Assembly: GCF_029892285.1 (NCBI RefSeq)
Contig: NZ_JARXVM010000026.1
Coordinates: 1-59,249, forward strand
Origin: Rhizobium sp. SG_E_25_P2
GTDB taxonomy: Bacteria; Pseudomonadota; Alphaproteobacteria; Rhizobiales; Rhizobiaceae
DNA length: 59,249 nucleotides
Reading direction: 5' to 3'
In this document: piece after piece, positions 10,407 to 19,969 of the stretch
Layout: each line of letters opens with the position of its first letter
How positions within the stretch are numbered: position 1 is the first letter of the stretch
Made by a program: the position numbers and the translations under genes
Notes under the pieces: generated by a model
The model's input: only the letters and a program-made list of their open reading frames with translations
The model's database searches: none
What the model was told of the DNA's origin: nothing

Positions 10407-10424
10407 GGAAACGCAATCGTTTCC
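10407..10424. promoter_or_regulatory. TetR operator copy 2 (GGAAAC-N6-GTTTCC)
   Basis: Second copy with identical arms and the same 6-bp spacing (spacer gcaatc), 29 bp after the first. Two equal sites in a divergent promoter fit a TetR protein repressing both genes. Confidence 0.75.
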
Positions 10425-10455
10425 ATTTGTCAAGCATTTTCGACGGGAGGCGAGG

Positions 10456-11088
10456 ATGGCGACGGTATTAAAAGCGACGAAACCTCAGATGATGCCGGAC
10501 GGCGAGCGGGTGCAGATGATCCTCGCCGCCGCCGAACGGGTCTTCGGCGCGTTCGGCTATGGCGACGCGACCATGGAGGAGGTGGCCCGCGACTGCGGCA
10601 TGGCCAAGAAGACGGTCTATCGCTTCTTTCCCGACAAAGTCGCCTTGTTCACGGCCCTCATCGCCAGTCATGAACATCCCGACATACATGGATCCTGCGG
10701 CGAGGATGCAGGTGGAAGGGCGGCGCCGGTCGTGCTGCGCACGGCGCTTCTGGCAATCGCCCGCTTCGTGCTGCATCCGAGACAGTTGCTGATGACGCGG
10801 TTGGTCATCGCCGACGGCGGCCTGCATCCGGAACTTTCGGAGCAATTCTATCGAGACTGTATTCTCAAGACGCATGATGATCTGGCAAGGCTGCTGGCGC
10901 CCCATCTGCCGCAGGATGTCGATCCGATTGAGATCGCCGACATCCTGATCGGCATGTCTCTGGGAGGCCTGCATCTCCGAGCCTTGATGACGGGATGTCC
11001 AGCTGTCGACATGGAGGAGCGTCTTCAGGCAAGGGTTTCGCTTGCGGTGGACGCGATCCTCGCGCTGGTCGCCGGCAAAACTCGTTGA
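10456..11088 (+). CDS. TetR-family transcriptional regulator
   Basis: A 210-aa regulator with an N-terminal TetR helix-turn-helix (about residues 18-62; ERVFGAFGYGDATMEEVARDCG is the opening, then KKTVYRFFPDK). A C-terminal ligand-binding region of the AefR-like type follows. GGGAGGCGAGG precedes the ATG. It is divergent from the MFS exporter and probably autoregulates and represses it through the paired GGAAAC-N6-GTTTCC operators. Confidence 0.9.
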   Translation: MATVLKATKPQMMPDGERVQMILAAAERVFGAFGYGDATMEEVARDCGMAKKTVYRFFPDKVALFTALIASHEHPDIHGSCGEDAGGRAAPVVLRTALLAIARFVLHPRQLLMTRLVIADGGLHPELSEQFYRDCILKTHDDLARLLAPHLPQDVDPIEIADILIGMSLGGLHLRALMTGCPAVDMEERLQARVSLAVDAILALVAGKTR

Positions 11089-11295
11089 GCGTCGCGCATT
11101 TTGGCGCAAATAGACAAATTGTTTTCGCCTGAGCGACAAGAAATGCGCGTCTTGGGAAATAGAGTTTTGACTGTGAACTGAAGGCGGTTCCGGGCGGTGG
11201 CCGGCGGGCGGCGCATTTATGGAAAGCCTTTTCCAATCAATCAGTTATCTATAGCCGGGAGAGCTGTCAGCTCTTTCTGGGAGCGGAGCTATGCC
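11089..11295. other. Intergenic region upstream of the dehydrogenase
   Basis: About 207 bp between the tetR stop and the dehydrogenase start. It contains a short AGAGCT-GTC-AGCTCT hairpin near 11261-11275, in the leader. I see no glycine-riboswitch-like architecture and no further operator. Confidence 0.35.
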
Positions 11296-13722
11296 ATGAA
11301 GAGCCATGCCAGGGTCGTCGTAATCGGCGGCGGCGTCGTCGGATGTTCGGTCCTCTTTCACCTCACCAAATTCGGCTGGACCGATGTCGTCCTGCTGGAG
11401 CGGTCTGAACTGACCTCGGGCTCCACCTGGCACGCCGCCGGCGGCATGCACACGATCAATGGCGACCCGAATGTCGCCAAGCTGCAGAAATACACGGTCG
11501 AGCTCTATAAGGAGATCGAGGAATATTCCGGCCAGGACGTTGGCCTGCACATGACCTCGGGCCTCATGCTGGCCGCCACCAAGGACCGTTTCGACTGGCT
11601 GAAGACCATTCAGGCCAAGGGTCGCTACGGCGGGCTGGATACGGAACTGCTCACGCCGCGCGAGGCGATGGAATTCATGCCGTTGATGGATCCCGACCAG
11701 TTTGTCGGCGCGCTCTACGATCCGGTCGAAGGCCATCTTGATCCCTATGGCACCACGCATGCCTATGCCAAGTCGGCCAAGAAGAATGGCGCCGAGATCT
11801 ATCTGCACACCAAGGTCGAGGATCTCGTGCAGCGCGAAGACGGTTGCTGGCGGGTGATCACCGACAAGGGCGAGATCATCGCCGAGCATGTCGTCAACGC
11901 CGCCGGTCTCTGGGCGCGCGAAGTCGGCCGCATGGTGGGGCTCGAACTGCCCGTGCTCGCCATGGAGCATATGTATCTCATCACCGAGGATATGCCCGAA
12001 GTGGCCGCGTTCAACGCCGCCACCGGCAAGGAGATCGTCCACTGCGTCGATTTCGACGGCGAGATCTATATCCGCCAGGAGCGCGGCGGCATGCTGATGG
12101 GCACCTATGAAAAGGACTGCCGTCCCTGGTCGCCGATCACCACGCCGTGGAATTTCGGCCATGAACTGCTGGGCGAAGATCTCGACCGCATCACCGGCGA
12201 GCTTGAAGTCGGCTTCCGCCACTTCCCGGCCTTCAACAATGCCGGCATCCGCAAGGTCATCAACGGTCCCTTCACCTTCTCGCCCGACGCCAATCCGCTG
12301 GTCGGCCCGATCCGCGGCCTGAGGAATTTCTGGTCGGCCTGCGCCGTCATGGCCGGCTTCAGCCAGGGCGGCGGCGTCGGCCTCGCGCTGGCCAACTGGA
12401 TCATGAACGGCGATCCCGGCTTCGACGTCTTTGCGATGGACGTGTCGCGCTATGGCGACTACGCCACGATGGCCTATACCAACGTCAAGGTGCGCGAAGG
12501 CTATTCCCGCCGCTTCTCGATCCGCTTCCCCAATGAGGAGCTGCCGGCCGGTCGTCCCCTGCAGACCACGCCGATCTATGACCGGCTCAAGGGCATGGGC
12601 GCGGTATTCGGCCAGTATTACGGCTTGGAACAGCCGCTTTGGTTTGCGCCCGAAGGCGTCGAAGACACGTTCTCCTGGCGTCGCTCTACCGATTTCGAGC
12701 ATGTCGCCCGCGAGGTGAAGACTGTGCGCGACGGCGTCGGCATGATGGAGACTTCAGGCTTCGCCAAATACAAGATCACCGGCAAGGGCGCGCGCGCCTA
12801 TCTCGACCGTCTGCTCGCCTGCCGCATCCCGGCGCTCGGCAAGATGACGCTCGCGCCGATGCTGAAGCATGACGGCAAGCTGATCGGCGACTTTACGCTG
12901 GCGACGATGGGCGAGGACGATTTCCTGCTGATCGGCTCGGGCGTGGCCGAGAACTATCACATGCGCTGGTTCGAGAGCCATCTGCCGGAGGATGGTTCTG
13001 TGCGCTTCGAGGCGATCGGCCTTGGCCTCACGGGCCTCGCCATCGCCGGGCCGAAGTCGCGCGAGCTCATCGCCAAGCTCACCCATCTCGATATGTCCAC
13101 CGACGCCTTCCCGTTCATGGCGATTCGCAAGATGGATATCGGAATGGCGCCGGCGATCGTCGGCCGCGTCTCCTATACCGGCGATCTCGGCTACGAGATC
13201 TGGATGAAGCCCGAATATCAGCGCGCCATCTTCGAGAAGATCCTCGAAGCCGGCGAAGAATTCGGTATCGGTCTCTTCGGGCTGCGCGCGCTCAATTCGC
13301 TCCGGCTTGAGAAGGCCTATGGCAGCTGGTCGCGTGAGTACCGTCCGCTCTATGGTCCCTATGAGGCCGAACTCGGACGCTTCATCGCGCTGAAAAAGGA
13401 CGCCGACTTCATCGGCAAGGCCGCGGCCGCGAAAGAGAAGGAAGAGGGCGGCGCGCTGCGGCTTCGCACCTTCATCATCGAAGCCAAGGACGCCGACGTG
13501 GTTGGCGACGAGCCGATCTGGCACAAGGGCGAAGTCAAGGGCTGGGTGACCTCAGGCGGTTATGCTCATGGCCCGGGCCTGTCGGTCGCGGTCGGCTATG
13601 TGCCCAAGGAGATCGCCGAGGACGTCGAGGGATGGCAGATCGAACTGCTGGGCGACATGCTGCCGGCGAAGCTTCAACCAGCGGCGCTTTTCGATCCCGA
13701 TGGCGCGATCATGCGCGGCTGA
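11296..13722 (+). CDS. FAD-dependent dimethylglycine/sarcosine dehydrogenase-like protein with GcvT domain
   Basis: An 808-aa flavoenzyme. A DAO-type FAD fold opens with VVVIGGGVVGCSVLFHL near residue 6. The GSTWHAAGG motif follows, whose His is the covalent FAD site in mammalian DMGDH and SARDH. A middle FAO_M-like linker and a C-terminal GcvT/GcvT_C folate-binding half (from about residue 430) complete it. It should demethylate an N-methyl amine, plausibly dimethylglycine or sarcosine, and pass the C1 unit to tetrahydrofolate. The ATG at 11296 has GGGAGCGGAG upstream and begins just before the Rossmann strand. Its position beside soxBDAG supports a role in the same C1 pathway. The exact substrate is not determined. 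Confidence 0.85.
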   Translation: MKSHARVVVIGGGVVGCSVLFHLTKFGWTDVVLLERSELTSGSTWHAAGGMHTINGDPNVAKLQKYTVELYKEIEEYSGQDVGLHMTSGLMLAATKDRFDWLKTIQAKGRYGGLDTELLTPREAMEFMPLMDPDQFVGALYDPVEGHLDPYGTTHAYAKSAKKNGAEIYLHTKVEDLVQREDGCWRVITDKGEIIAEHVVNAAGLWAREVGRMVGLELPVLAMEHMYLITEDMPEVAAFNAATGKEIVHCVDFDGEIYIRQERGGMLMGTYEKDCRPWSPITTPWNFGHELLGEDLDRITGELEVGFRHFPAFNNAGIRKVINGPFTFSPDANPLVGPIRGLRNFWSACAVMAGFSQGGGVGLALANWIMNGDPGFDVFAMDVSRYGDYATMAYTNVKVREGYSRRFSIRFPNEELPAGRPLQTTPIYDRLKGMGAVFGQYYGLEQPLWFAPEGVEDTFSWRRSTDFEHVAREVKTVRDGVGMMETSGFAKYKITGKGARAYLDRLLACRIPALGKMTLAPMLKHDGKLIGDFTLATMGEDDFLLIGSGVAENYHMRWFESHLPEDGSVRFEAIGLGLTGLAIAGPKSRELIAKLTHLDMSTDAFPFMAIRKMDIGMAPAIVGRVSYTGDLGYEIWMKPEYQRAIFEKILEAGEEFGIGLFGLRALNSLRLEKAYGSWSREYRPLYGPYEAELGRFIALKKDADFIGKAAAAKEKEEGGALRLRTFIIEAKDADVVGDEPIWHKGEVKGWVTSGGYAHGPGLSVAVGYVPKEIAEDVEGWQIELLGDMLPAKLQPAALFDPDGAIMRG

Positions 13723-13760
13723 ATCCTGCCCATTTCCTGTAACGATCTGTCCCATTTTCT

Positions 13761-13800
13761 CGCCCGGCGGTTAACCCCGCCGGGCGATTCGCGTTTTGTT
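13761..13800 (+). terminator. Terminator after the dehydrogenase
   Basis: A 10-bp GC stem (13761-13770 with 13777-13786) is followed by a T-rich but interrupted stretch (gcgttttgttt). It lies 38 bp after the stop codon. Confidence 0.65.
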
Positions 13801-14128
13801 TGGAATTTAGCGCTCCGGCGCAACCTTGAATTTTGTTAAATTCGGCTGACCCTTACAATTTCTTGCGCGCCAATGCCGCATTTGGCGGTGAAAGCCCGAT
13901 TGGGCATCGCTTACTACGGTTGCAAAATGCGCCCAAAAAAACCGCAATATGCATAAATTGTGGTCAAATTCCGAATTTGAATGTCTGAGTTGCTGAAAAC
14001 CGCACTTTGAGTCTTCACATTTCAAGCGAAAACGCTATGGGTTTTTGGAAAGGCCGTTCCACTCGCGGCCTTTCCTAAGAACAGAAGCAGCAGCGATCTA
14101 ACGACTGCATGCGGGGGAAAAGAGACGG
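13801..14128 (+). promoter_or_regulatory. Promoter/leader region of the liv operon with AAATTC/GAATTT inverted repeats
   Basis: An AT-rich gene-free stretch of over 300 bp. It contains a perfect 17-nt palindrome TCAAATTCCGAATTTGA at 13964-13980. A looser GAATTT-N4-AAATTC pair lies at 13828-13843 and a lone GAATTT at 13803-13808. Repeated half-sites suggest one regulator binding at several places. In the leader, a 10-bp hairpin (14047-14056 with 14066-14075) stands about 55 bp before livH without a T-run. The regulator is unknown; Lrp/AsnC or nitrogen control would fit the operon but is only a guess. Confidence 0.5.
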
Positions 14129-15031
14129 ATGGAATATTTTATCCAGCAGCTCCTAAACGGGCTGACGCTTGGCTCTATCTATGGCCTGATCGCTATCGGC
14201 TACACCATGGTTTACGGCATTATCGGCATGGTCAATTTTGCCCATGGCGATATTTTCATGCTCGGCGGCTTCGTCGCGCTGATCGTTTTCCTGGTGCTGA
14301 CCGGCGCGATCGCCGGCGTGCCGGTGGCGGTGGCCCTTCTCATCATGATCATCGTCGCCATGGCTGTGACCAGCCTGTGGAACTGGACGATTGAAAAGAT
14401 CGCCTATCGTCCGCTGCGCGGCTCGTTCCGGCTCGCGCCGCTGATCACCGCGATCGGCATGTCGATCCTGATCTCGAACTTTGTTCAGGTCACCCAGGGC
14501 CCGCGCAACAAGGCGATCCCAGGCATGATCACCGATGTCTACACCTTCGGCGGCGTGTCGTTGTCGCTCAAGCAGATCGTCATTGTCATCCTGACGGCGG
14601 TGCTGTTGACCGGCTTCTGGTATCTGGTCAATCACACGTCTCTCGGCCGCGCCCAGCGCGCCACCGAACAGGACCGCAAGATGGCCGCGCTGCTCGGCAT
14701 CAATGTCGACCGGACGATTTCCATCACCTTCGTGATGGGCGCGGCGCTCGCAGCGGTCGCCGGCGCGATGTATCTGATGTATTACGGCGTCATTTCCTTC
14801 GCCGACGGCTTCATTCCGGGCGTCAAGGCTTTCACGGCTGCAGTTCTCGGCGGCATCGGCTCGCTTCCGGGCGCCGTGCTGGGCGGGTTGTTGATCGGTC
14901 TCATCGAATCCCTGTGGTCGGCCTATTTCAGCATCGACTACAAGGACGTCGCGACCTTCTCGATCCTCGCCATCGTGCTCATCTTCAAGCCTTCTGGCCT
15001 GATGGGTCGTCCTGAAGTCGAAAAGGTCTGA
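14129..15031 (+). CDS. livH: Branched-chain amino acid ABC transporter permease LivH
   Basis: A 300-aa inner-membrane permease with about eight TM segments. It opens with the LivH signature [26 protein letters not shown] and carries the EAA-like [18 protein letters not shown] region. First gene of livH-livM-livG-livF-(small membrane gene)-livK. The ligand cannot be decided from the permease; this class imports hydrophobic amino acids, amides or urea. Confidence 0.93.
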   Translation: MEYFIQQLLNGLTLGSIYGLIAIGYTMVYGIIGMVNFAHGDIFMLGGFVALIVFLVLTGAIAGVPVAVALLIMIIVAMAVTSLWNWTIEKIAYRPLRGSFRLAPLITAIGMSILISNFVQVTQGPRNKAIPGMITDVYTFGGVSLSLKQIVIVILTAVLLTGFWYLVNHTSLGRAQRATEQDRKMAALLGINVDRTISITFVMGAALAAVAGAMYLMYYGVISFADGFIPGVKAFTAAVLGGIGSLPGAVLGGLLIGLIESLWSAYFSIDYKDVATFSILAIVLIFKPSGLMGRPEVEKV

Positions 15032-15036
15032 CATCC

Positions 15037-16593
15037 ATGCAAAACCTCTCAACAAACAATCAGGCGGCCGGAGCATCTCTGACTGCCCGAGCCCTGCGCG
15101 AATCCATTTTCGCCGGCGTGGTGGCTTTCGGCCTCTTCCTGCTGTTCATCGGGCTCGAATCCACCCAGAACATCCACAACGAACTGATCATCGTCACCCA
15201 TTGGGTGAAGCTCGCCTTCACCGTGGGTCTGGTAATGGTGGTCCGGTTCGCGATGATCATGTATGTTCGTCCGTGGCTTGAACGCCAGAAGGTGCTCAAG
15301 GATGCACCTAGCTTTGTGCCGGGCGCTGCCGCAGCAAAATTCTTCCAAGTGAAGAATGCTCTTGCAGTCGGATTTTTTGGCGGTCTGGTTCATCTCTACG
15401 GCGACCTCTTTGGTCCTCCGCTCGTCTCCTTGATCGCGATTTTGAAGGTCGTGACGGTCGTTTATATGATCGCTTGGGCCTTCAATCAGTTTCGTGGTTT
15501 CTTCGGGAAATACGGGTCGCATGTCGCGATCTTGGCTGTTGCGATCTACCCCTTGATTTCGATATCTCTGGTTGGTTTGCAGCCTTCGCTAAAATTCATC
15601 GACAACTTCGGCATCCAGATCCTGATCTATGTGATGCTCGGCTGGGGCCTCAATATCGTCGTCGGTCTCGCCGGTCTGCTCGATCTGGGCTATGTCGCCT
15701 TCTATGCTGTCGGCGCATACTCCTATGCGCTGCTGTCGCAGCATTTTGGCTTCTCCTTCTGGATCCTGCTGCCGCTGGCCGGTATTCTCGCCGCTTTCTG
15801 GGGCGTCATTCTCGGCTTCCCGGTTCTGCGTCTCAAGGGCGACTATCTCGCCATCGTCACGCTGGCCTTCGGGGAAATCATTCGCCTCGTGCTGATCAAC
15901 TGGAAGGAAGTGACCAACGGATCTGCGGGCATTTCCGGCATTCCCAAGGCGTCGATCTTCGGCATCTGGTCTTTCGATGTGGGCGCGGCCAACAATTTCG
16001 CCAAGTCGTTCGAACTGCCGATGTCGTCGGTCTACTACAAGATCTTCCTGTTCTATCTCATCCTGGCGCTTTGCCTGGTCACGGCCTATGTGACCATCCG
16101 CCTGCGCCGCATGCCGATCGGTCGCGCTTGGGAAGCGCTGCGCGAAGATGAAATCGCCTGCCGCTCACTCGGCATCAACACCACCAACACCAAGCTGACG
16201 GCGTTCGCCATCGGCGCGATGTTTGGCGGCTTCGCCGGATCGTTCTTCGCGGTTCGTCAGGGCTTCGTGTCGCCCGAATCCTTCGTCTTCCTCGAATCCG
16301 CGATCATTCTCGCCATCGTGGTTCTCGGCGGCATGGGTTCGCTGGTCGGCATCGCGGTCGCTGCGGTCGCCATGGTCGGCGGCACAGAGCTTCTGCGCAA
16401 CATGGAGTTCCTGAAGCTGATCTTCGGCCCTGAATTCACTCCCGAACTCTATCGCATGCTGATCTTCGGTCTGGCGATGGTGGTGATCATGGTGTGGAAG
16501 CCGCGCGGCTTCGTGGGCAGCCGCGAGCCGACCGCCTTCCTGTTCGAGCGCAAGAATGTCTCGGGCAGTTTCACCAAGGAAGGCCATGGCTGA
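15037..16593 (+). CDS. livM: Branched-chain amino acid ABC transporter permease LivM
   Basis: A 518-aa permease. The C-terminal ~310 residues are the standard LivM core ([22 protein letters not shown], then [20 protein letters not shown]). The N-terminal ~180 residues are a hydrophobic extension with several TM helices, as in proteobacterial LivM proteins with the DUF3382-type N-domain. It starts 5 bp after livH without an obvious ribosome site, which suggests translational coupling. Confidence 0.92.
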   Translation: MQNLSTNNQAAGASLTARALRESIFAGVVAFGLFLLFIGLESTQNIHNELIIVTHWVKLAFTVGLVMVVRFAMIMYVRPWLERQKVLKDAPSFVPGAAAAKFFQVKNALAVGFFGGLVHLYGDLFGPPLVSLIAILKVVTVVYMIAWAFNQFRGFFGKYGSHVAILAVAIYPLISISLVGLQPSLKFIDNFGIQILIYVMLGWGLNIVVGLAGLLDLGYVAFYAVGAYSYALLSQHFGFSFWILLPLAGILAAFWGVILGFPVLRLKGDYLAIVTLAFGEIIRLVLINWKEVTNGSAGISGIPKASIFGIWSFDVGAANNFAKSFELPMSSVYYKIFLFYLILALCLVTAYVTIRLRRMPIGRAWEALREDEIACRSLGINTTNTKLTAFAIGAMFGGFAGSFFAVRQGFVSPESFVFLESAIILAIVVLGGMGSLVGIAVAAVAMVGGTELLRNMEFLKLIFGPEFTPELYRMLIFGLAMVVIMVWKPRGFVGSREPTAFLFERKNVSGSFTKEGHG

Positions 16594-17446
16594 GGCGGGA
16601 GCGATGACAATGGAAAAGACACCCCTGCTCGAAGTAGAGCACCTTTCGATGAAATTCGGCGGCCTGATGGCCATCAACGACCTGTCGTTCAACTGCTATG
16701 CAGGCGACATCACCGCGTTGATCGGTCCCAACGGCGCCGGCAAGACCACCGTGTTCAACTGCATCACCGGCTTCTACAAGCCGACGATGGGCATGATCCG
16801 GCTCAATCACGGCCAGGGCAAGACGTTCCAGCTGGAGCAGATGCCAGATTTCCGCATCACCGCGAAAGCCAAGGTTGCCCGCACTTTTCAGAATATCCGG
16901 CTCTTCTCGGGTCTGACGGTGCTGGAGAACCTGCTGGTAGCCCAGCACAACAAGCTGATGAAGGCTTCGGGCTTCACCATTCTCGGCCTGCTGGGCCTGG
17001 GTGGTTACAAGGAGGCCTCCAAGGAATCGATCGAGCTTGCCCGCTACTGGCTGGACAAGGCCGATCTCACCGAGCGGGCCGACGATCCTGCGGGCGATCT
17101 GCCCTACGGCGCCCAGCGTCGCCTGGAAATCGCCCGCGCCATGTGCACGGGTCCCAAGCTTCTCTGCCTCGACGAGCCGGCAGCCGGGCTCAACCCCAAG
17201 GAATCGCTGGCGCTGAACACGCTTCTGCGCTCCATCCGCAAGGAGAGCGAGACGTCAATCCTGCTCATCGAGCATGACATGTCAGTGGTTATGGAAATTT
17301 CCGACCATGTCGTGGTGCTTGAATATGGTCGCAAGATCTCCGACGGCACGCCTGATCACGTGAAGTCCGATCCAAAGGTCATCGCCGCATATCTGGGCGT
17401 CGATGATGAAGAAGAAGCCGCCAAGATCGCCGGAGGCGTAATTTGA
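16586..17446 (+). CDS. livG: Branched-chain amino acid ABC transporter ATPase LivG
   Basis: A 286-aa ATP-binding subunit with Walker [10 protein letters not shown], signature region [15 protein letters not shown], Walker [14 protein letters not shown] and an H-loop at IEHDM. The chosen ATG at 16586 overlaps livM by 8 bp and follows AAGGAAGG. A second in-frame ATG at 16604, with GGCGGGA ahead of it, is equally possible. A LivG-specific insertion lies between Walker A and the signature. Confidence 0.93.
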   Translation: MAEAGAMTMEKTPLLEVEHLSMKFGGLMAINDLSFNCYAGDITALIGPNGAGKTTVFNCITGFYKPTMGMIRLNHGQGKTFQLEQMPDFRITAKAKVARTFQNIRLFSGLTVLENLLVAQHNKLMKASGFTILGLLGLGGYKEASKESIELARYWLDKADLTERADDPAGDLPYGAQRRLEIARAMCTGPKLLCLDEPAAGLNPKESLALNTLLRSIRKESETSILLIEHDMSVVMEISDHVVVLEYGRKISDGTPDHVKSDPKVIAAYLGVDDEEEAAKIAGGVI

Positions 17447-18171
17447 TGTCCCAGCCTCTGCTCCAGGTCGAGAATGTCGAGACCTATTATGGAAACATCC
17501 GCGCGCTCGGCGGCGTCACCGTCACGGTCAATCATGGTGAAATCGTGACGCTGATTGGCGCGAACGGCGCTGGCAAGTCGACGCTGATGATGACGGTCTG
17601 CGGCAGTCCGCAGGCCCGCAGCGGTCGCGTCGTCTTTGACGGTCGCGACATCACCCGCATGCAGACCCATGAAATCGCCCGGCTGCGCATCGCGCAGTCG
17701 CCGGAGGGACGGCGCATCTTCCCGCGCATGACCGTGTTCGAAAATCTGCAGATGGGCGCGTCCCTCGACAATCAGAAATATTTCGACGAGGACGTGAAGC
17801 GGATCTTTGCGCTGTTTCCGCGTCTTGAGGAGCGTCAGTATCAACGCGGCGGCACGCTTTCGGGCGGCGAGCAGCAGATGCTGTCCATCGGACGCGCGCT
17901 GATGGCGCGGCCGAAGCTCCTGCTTCTGGACGAGCCGTCGCTCGGCCTCGCGCCCTTGATCTCCAAACAGATCTTCGAGGCGATCGGCAAGCTGAACAAG
18001 ACCGAAGGCCTCACCGTCTTCCTCGTCGAGCAGAACGCGTTCGCAGCGCTTCGCCTCGCCCATCGCGGCTACGTGATGGTCAACGGCCAGGTGACGATGA
18101 GCGGTTCCGGTCAAGAACTCCTCGCCAATCCTGAAGTGCGCGCCGCCTATCTCGAAGGCGGTCATCATTAA
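17446..18171 (+). CDS. livF: Branched-chain amino acid ABC transporter ATPase LivF
   Basis: A 241-aa second ATPase with Walker A GANGAGKST, signature LSGGEQQMLSIGRAL and Walker B LLLLDEPSLGLAP. Its ATG shares the A of the livG stop, with CGGAGGCG upstream. It pairs with LivG as the heterodimeric motor for LivHM. Confidence 0.94.
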   Translation: MSQPLLQVENVETYYGNIRALGGVTVTVNHGEIVTLIGANGAGKSTLMMTVCGSPQARSGRVVFDGRDITRMQTHEIARLRIAQSPEGRRIFPRMTVFENLQMGASLDNQKYFDEDVKRIFALFPRLEERQYQRGGTLSGGEQQMLSIGRALMARPKLLLLDEPSLGLAPLISKQIFEAIGKLNKTEGLTVFLVEQNAFAALRLAHRGYVMVNGQVTMSGSGQELLANPEVRAAYLEGGHH

Positions 18172-18184
18172 GTAGAACAGGGCG

Positions 18185-18222
18185 GAGGGTATCTTGCGCG
18201 CCGCGCGCAATCGGATACTCTC
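18185..18222 (+). promoter_or_regulatory. Long intercistronic hairpin between livF and the small membrane gene
   Basis: Two stacked stems: outer 18185-18193 with 18214-18222 (one G-U pair) and inner 18194-18200 with 18204-18210 around a CCG loop. There is no T-run. It probably stabilises or processes the polycistronic mRNA rather than terminating it. Confidence 0.55.
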
Positions 18223-18243
18223 ACGCTCGAGGGAGCTTTGAAA

Positions 18244-18597
18244 ATGCAAGGTATTCTCTACGAGGAACCGATCGTCTGGGAGTTCTTCCTGGTGACAATC
18301 CTGCTCGGCGGCTGGACTGCCTGGCGCACGGGCAAAAGCGTGGCCGACAACTGGGGTGAAATCTGGCCGCAGGTGGTGGTTTACACACTGCTTCTCGGCG
18401 TCGCTGTTCGCTTCATCCATCACGCGCTTTATGACGGCACGATGTTCACCCTGCAATATTACGTGGTGGACACGGTCTATCTGATGGTGGTGGCCGTTCT
18501 CGGTTTTCGCCACACCCGCGCCGGCCAGATGGCGACCAAATACTATTGGCTCTATGAAAAATCCGGACCGTTCGGCTGGAAGAAAAAGAGCGTTTGA
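18244..18597 (+). CDS. Small membrane protein of liv operon (DUF6867-like)
   Basis: A 117-aa protein with about three hydrophobic helices (starting FFLVTILLGGWTAW and VVVYTLLLGVAVRF, then a third near residue 75) and a basic C-terminus ending KKKSV. GGGAG precedes the ATG at 18244. Its place between livF and livK matches a family I associate with liv operons of Rhizobiales, probably DUF6867. Its function is unknown. An accessory or assembly subunit of the transporter is a reasonable inference from position only. Confidence 0.75.
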   Translation: MQGILYEEPIVWEFFLVTILLGGWTAWRTGKSVADNWGEIWPQVVVYTLLLGVAVRFIHHALYDGTMFTLQYYVVDTVYLMVVAVLGFRHTRAGQMATKYYWLYEKSGPFGWKKKSV

Positions 18598-18604
18598 CAA
18601 GTTT

Positions 18605-18633
18605 CCATCCGCTGTGAACAGATAGCGGAATGG
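18605..18633 (+). promoter_or_regulatory. Intercistronic hairpin before livK
   Basis: CCAT-CCGCT (18605-18613) pairs with AGCGG-ATGG (18624-18633) with one bulged base. It sits in the 113-bp gap before livK. Hairpins here often set differential levels of the binding protein and the permease mRNA; that role is inferred. Confidence 0.4.
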
Positions 18634-18710
18634 GGAAAAAAACCCTTGGCGCGAAAGGCGGGCGACGAGGGCAAACAGGAACCAACCGCCTCAAATATTG
18701 GGAGTTAAAG

Positions 18711-19829
18711 ATGAAGAAGATGCTTCTCTCCGCCGTGGCCCTGACAGCCATGGTGGCCTTCGGCGGCAACGCCTGGGCCGACCTGCTGGTCGGCGTGGCT
18801 GGCCCGCTCACCGGACCGAACGCTGCTTTCGGCGCTCAGCTCCAGAAGGGCGCTGAACAGGCGGCGGCCGACATCAATGCGGCCGGCGGCATCAATGGCG
18901 AGCAGATCAAGATCGTGCTCGGCGACGACGTTTCCGACCCGAAGCAGGGCATTTCCGTCGCCAACAAGTTCGTCGGTGACGGCGTGAAATTCGTGATCGG
19001 CCACTTCAACTCGGGCGTTTCCATCCCGGCTTCCGAAGTCTATGCCGAAAACGGCATCATGCAGATCACTCCGGCTTCCACCAACCCGAAGTTCACCGAG
19101 CGCGGCCTGTGGAACACCTTCCGCACCTGCGGCCGTGACGACCAGCAGGGCGCTGTGGCCGGCAAGTACATCTCCGACCACTTCAAGGACGCCAAGGTCG
19201 CTGTCGTTCACGACAAGACCCCGTATGGCCAGGGCCTTGCGGACGAAACCAAGAAGGCGATGAACGGCCTCGGCATCACCGAAGTGCTCTACGAAGGCAT
19301 TACGCCCGGCGAAAAGGACTACTCCGCCCTCATCGCCAAGATGAAGGAAGCCGGCGTTTCCGTCGTCTACTTCGGCGGTCTGCACACCGAAGCCGGCCTC
19401 ATCCTGCGTCAGATGGCTGACCAGGGCCTGAAGGCCACCATGATGTCGGGCGACGGCATCACCTCCAACGAACTGGCTTCGATCGCCGGCGACGCCGTCA
19501 ACGGCACGCTGATGACCTTCCCGCCGGATCCGCGCAACAACCCGAACGCTGCTGACGCCGTCAAGAAGTTCCGCGACGCCGGCTTCGAGCCCGAAGCCTA
19601 CACGCTGTACTCCTACGCCGCTCTGCAGATCATTGCCGAAGCCGCCAAGGCTGCCGGCAACAACGACCCGCAGACGGTCGCTGAAACCGCCAAGGCCAAG
19701 GGTCCGTTCAAGACCGTCATCGGCGACATCGGTTTCGACTCCAAGGGCGACATCACCCGTCCTGACTACACGATGTACACCTGGCAGAAGGGCGCCGACG
19801 GCAAGTACACCTACCTCGAAAACAAGTAA
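18711..19829 (+). CDS. livK: Branched-chain amino acid ABC transporter substrate-binding protein LivK
   Basis: A 372-aa periplasmic binding protein. The Sec signal peptide ends about AWA at residue 23, and the mature protein begins with the Peripla_BP_6 signature [34 protein letters not shown] and [15 protein letters not shown] are typical of the LIV-binding family. The ATG at 18711 follows TTGGGAG and directly precedes the signal peptide. Codon use is strongly biased, as expected of a highly expressed binding protein. Last gene of the liv operon. Confidence 0.94.
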   Translation: MKKMLLSAVALTAMVAFGGNAWADLLVGVAGPLTGPNAAFGAQLQKGAEQAAADINAAGGINGEQIKIVLGDDVSDPKQGISVANKFVGDGVKFVIGHFNSGVSIPASEVYAENGIMQITPASTNPKFTERGLWNTFRTCGRDDQQGAVAGKYISDHFKDAKVAVVHDKTPYGQGLADETKKAMNGLGITEVLYEGITPGEKDYSALIAKMKEAGVSVVYFGGLHTEAGLILRQMADQGLKATMMSGDGITSNELASIAGDAVNGTLMTFPPDPRNNPNAADAVKKFRDAGFEPEAYTLYSYAALQIIAEAAKAAGNNDPQTVAETAKAKGPFKTVIGDIGFDSKGDITRPDYTMYTWQKGADGKYTYLENK

Positions 19830-19858
19830 GCTTCGGCTTCACGTTTTCAGACCATCAG

Positions 19859-19885
19859 ACCCGGGGCTTCTGCTCCGGGTTTTTT
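19859..19885 (+). terminator. Terminator of the liv operon
   Basis: ACCCGG (19859-19864) pairs with CCGGGT (19875-19880), extended by two weaker pairs, followed by six Ts. It lies 29 bp after the livK stop. Confidence 0.9.
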
Positions 19886-19920
19886 CGTTTCTGGGCATCA
19901 GCGCCTGTGCCGAGGGCAAC

Positions 19921-19947
19921 AAAAAAGGCGCCGTCTCCGGCGCCTTT
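19921..19947 (-). terminator. Terminator of the NMT1-type ABC operon
   Basis: A 10-bp stem (19924-19933 with 19938-19947) with a four-base loop. Read on the minus strand it runs into a T-tract. It lies just past the stop of the substrate-binding protein. Confidence 0.9.
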
Positions 19948-19969
19948 CGAGATTGATGGAATGGATCGC

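Noticed and set aside
11240-11296. Glycine-riboswitch candidate before the dimethylglycine dehydrogenase-like gene
   Set aside because: Only one short hairpin (AGAGCT-GTC-AGCTCT) is present, without the conserved tandem-aptamer core.
13900-13930. Possible sigma-54 promoter upstream of livH (GGGCA ... TTGCA)
   Set aside because: The distance between the GG and GC elements is about 18 bp instead of the required 10 bp.
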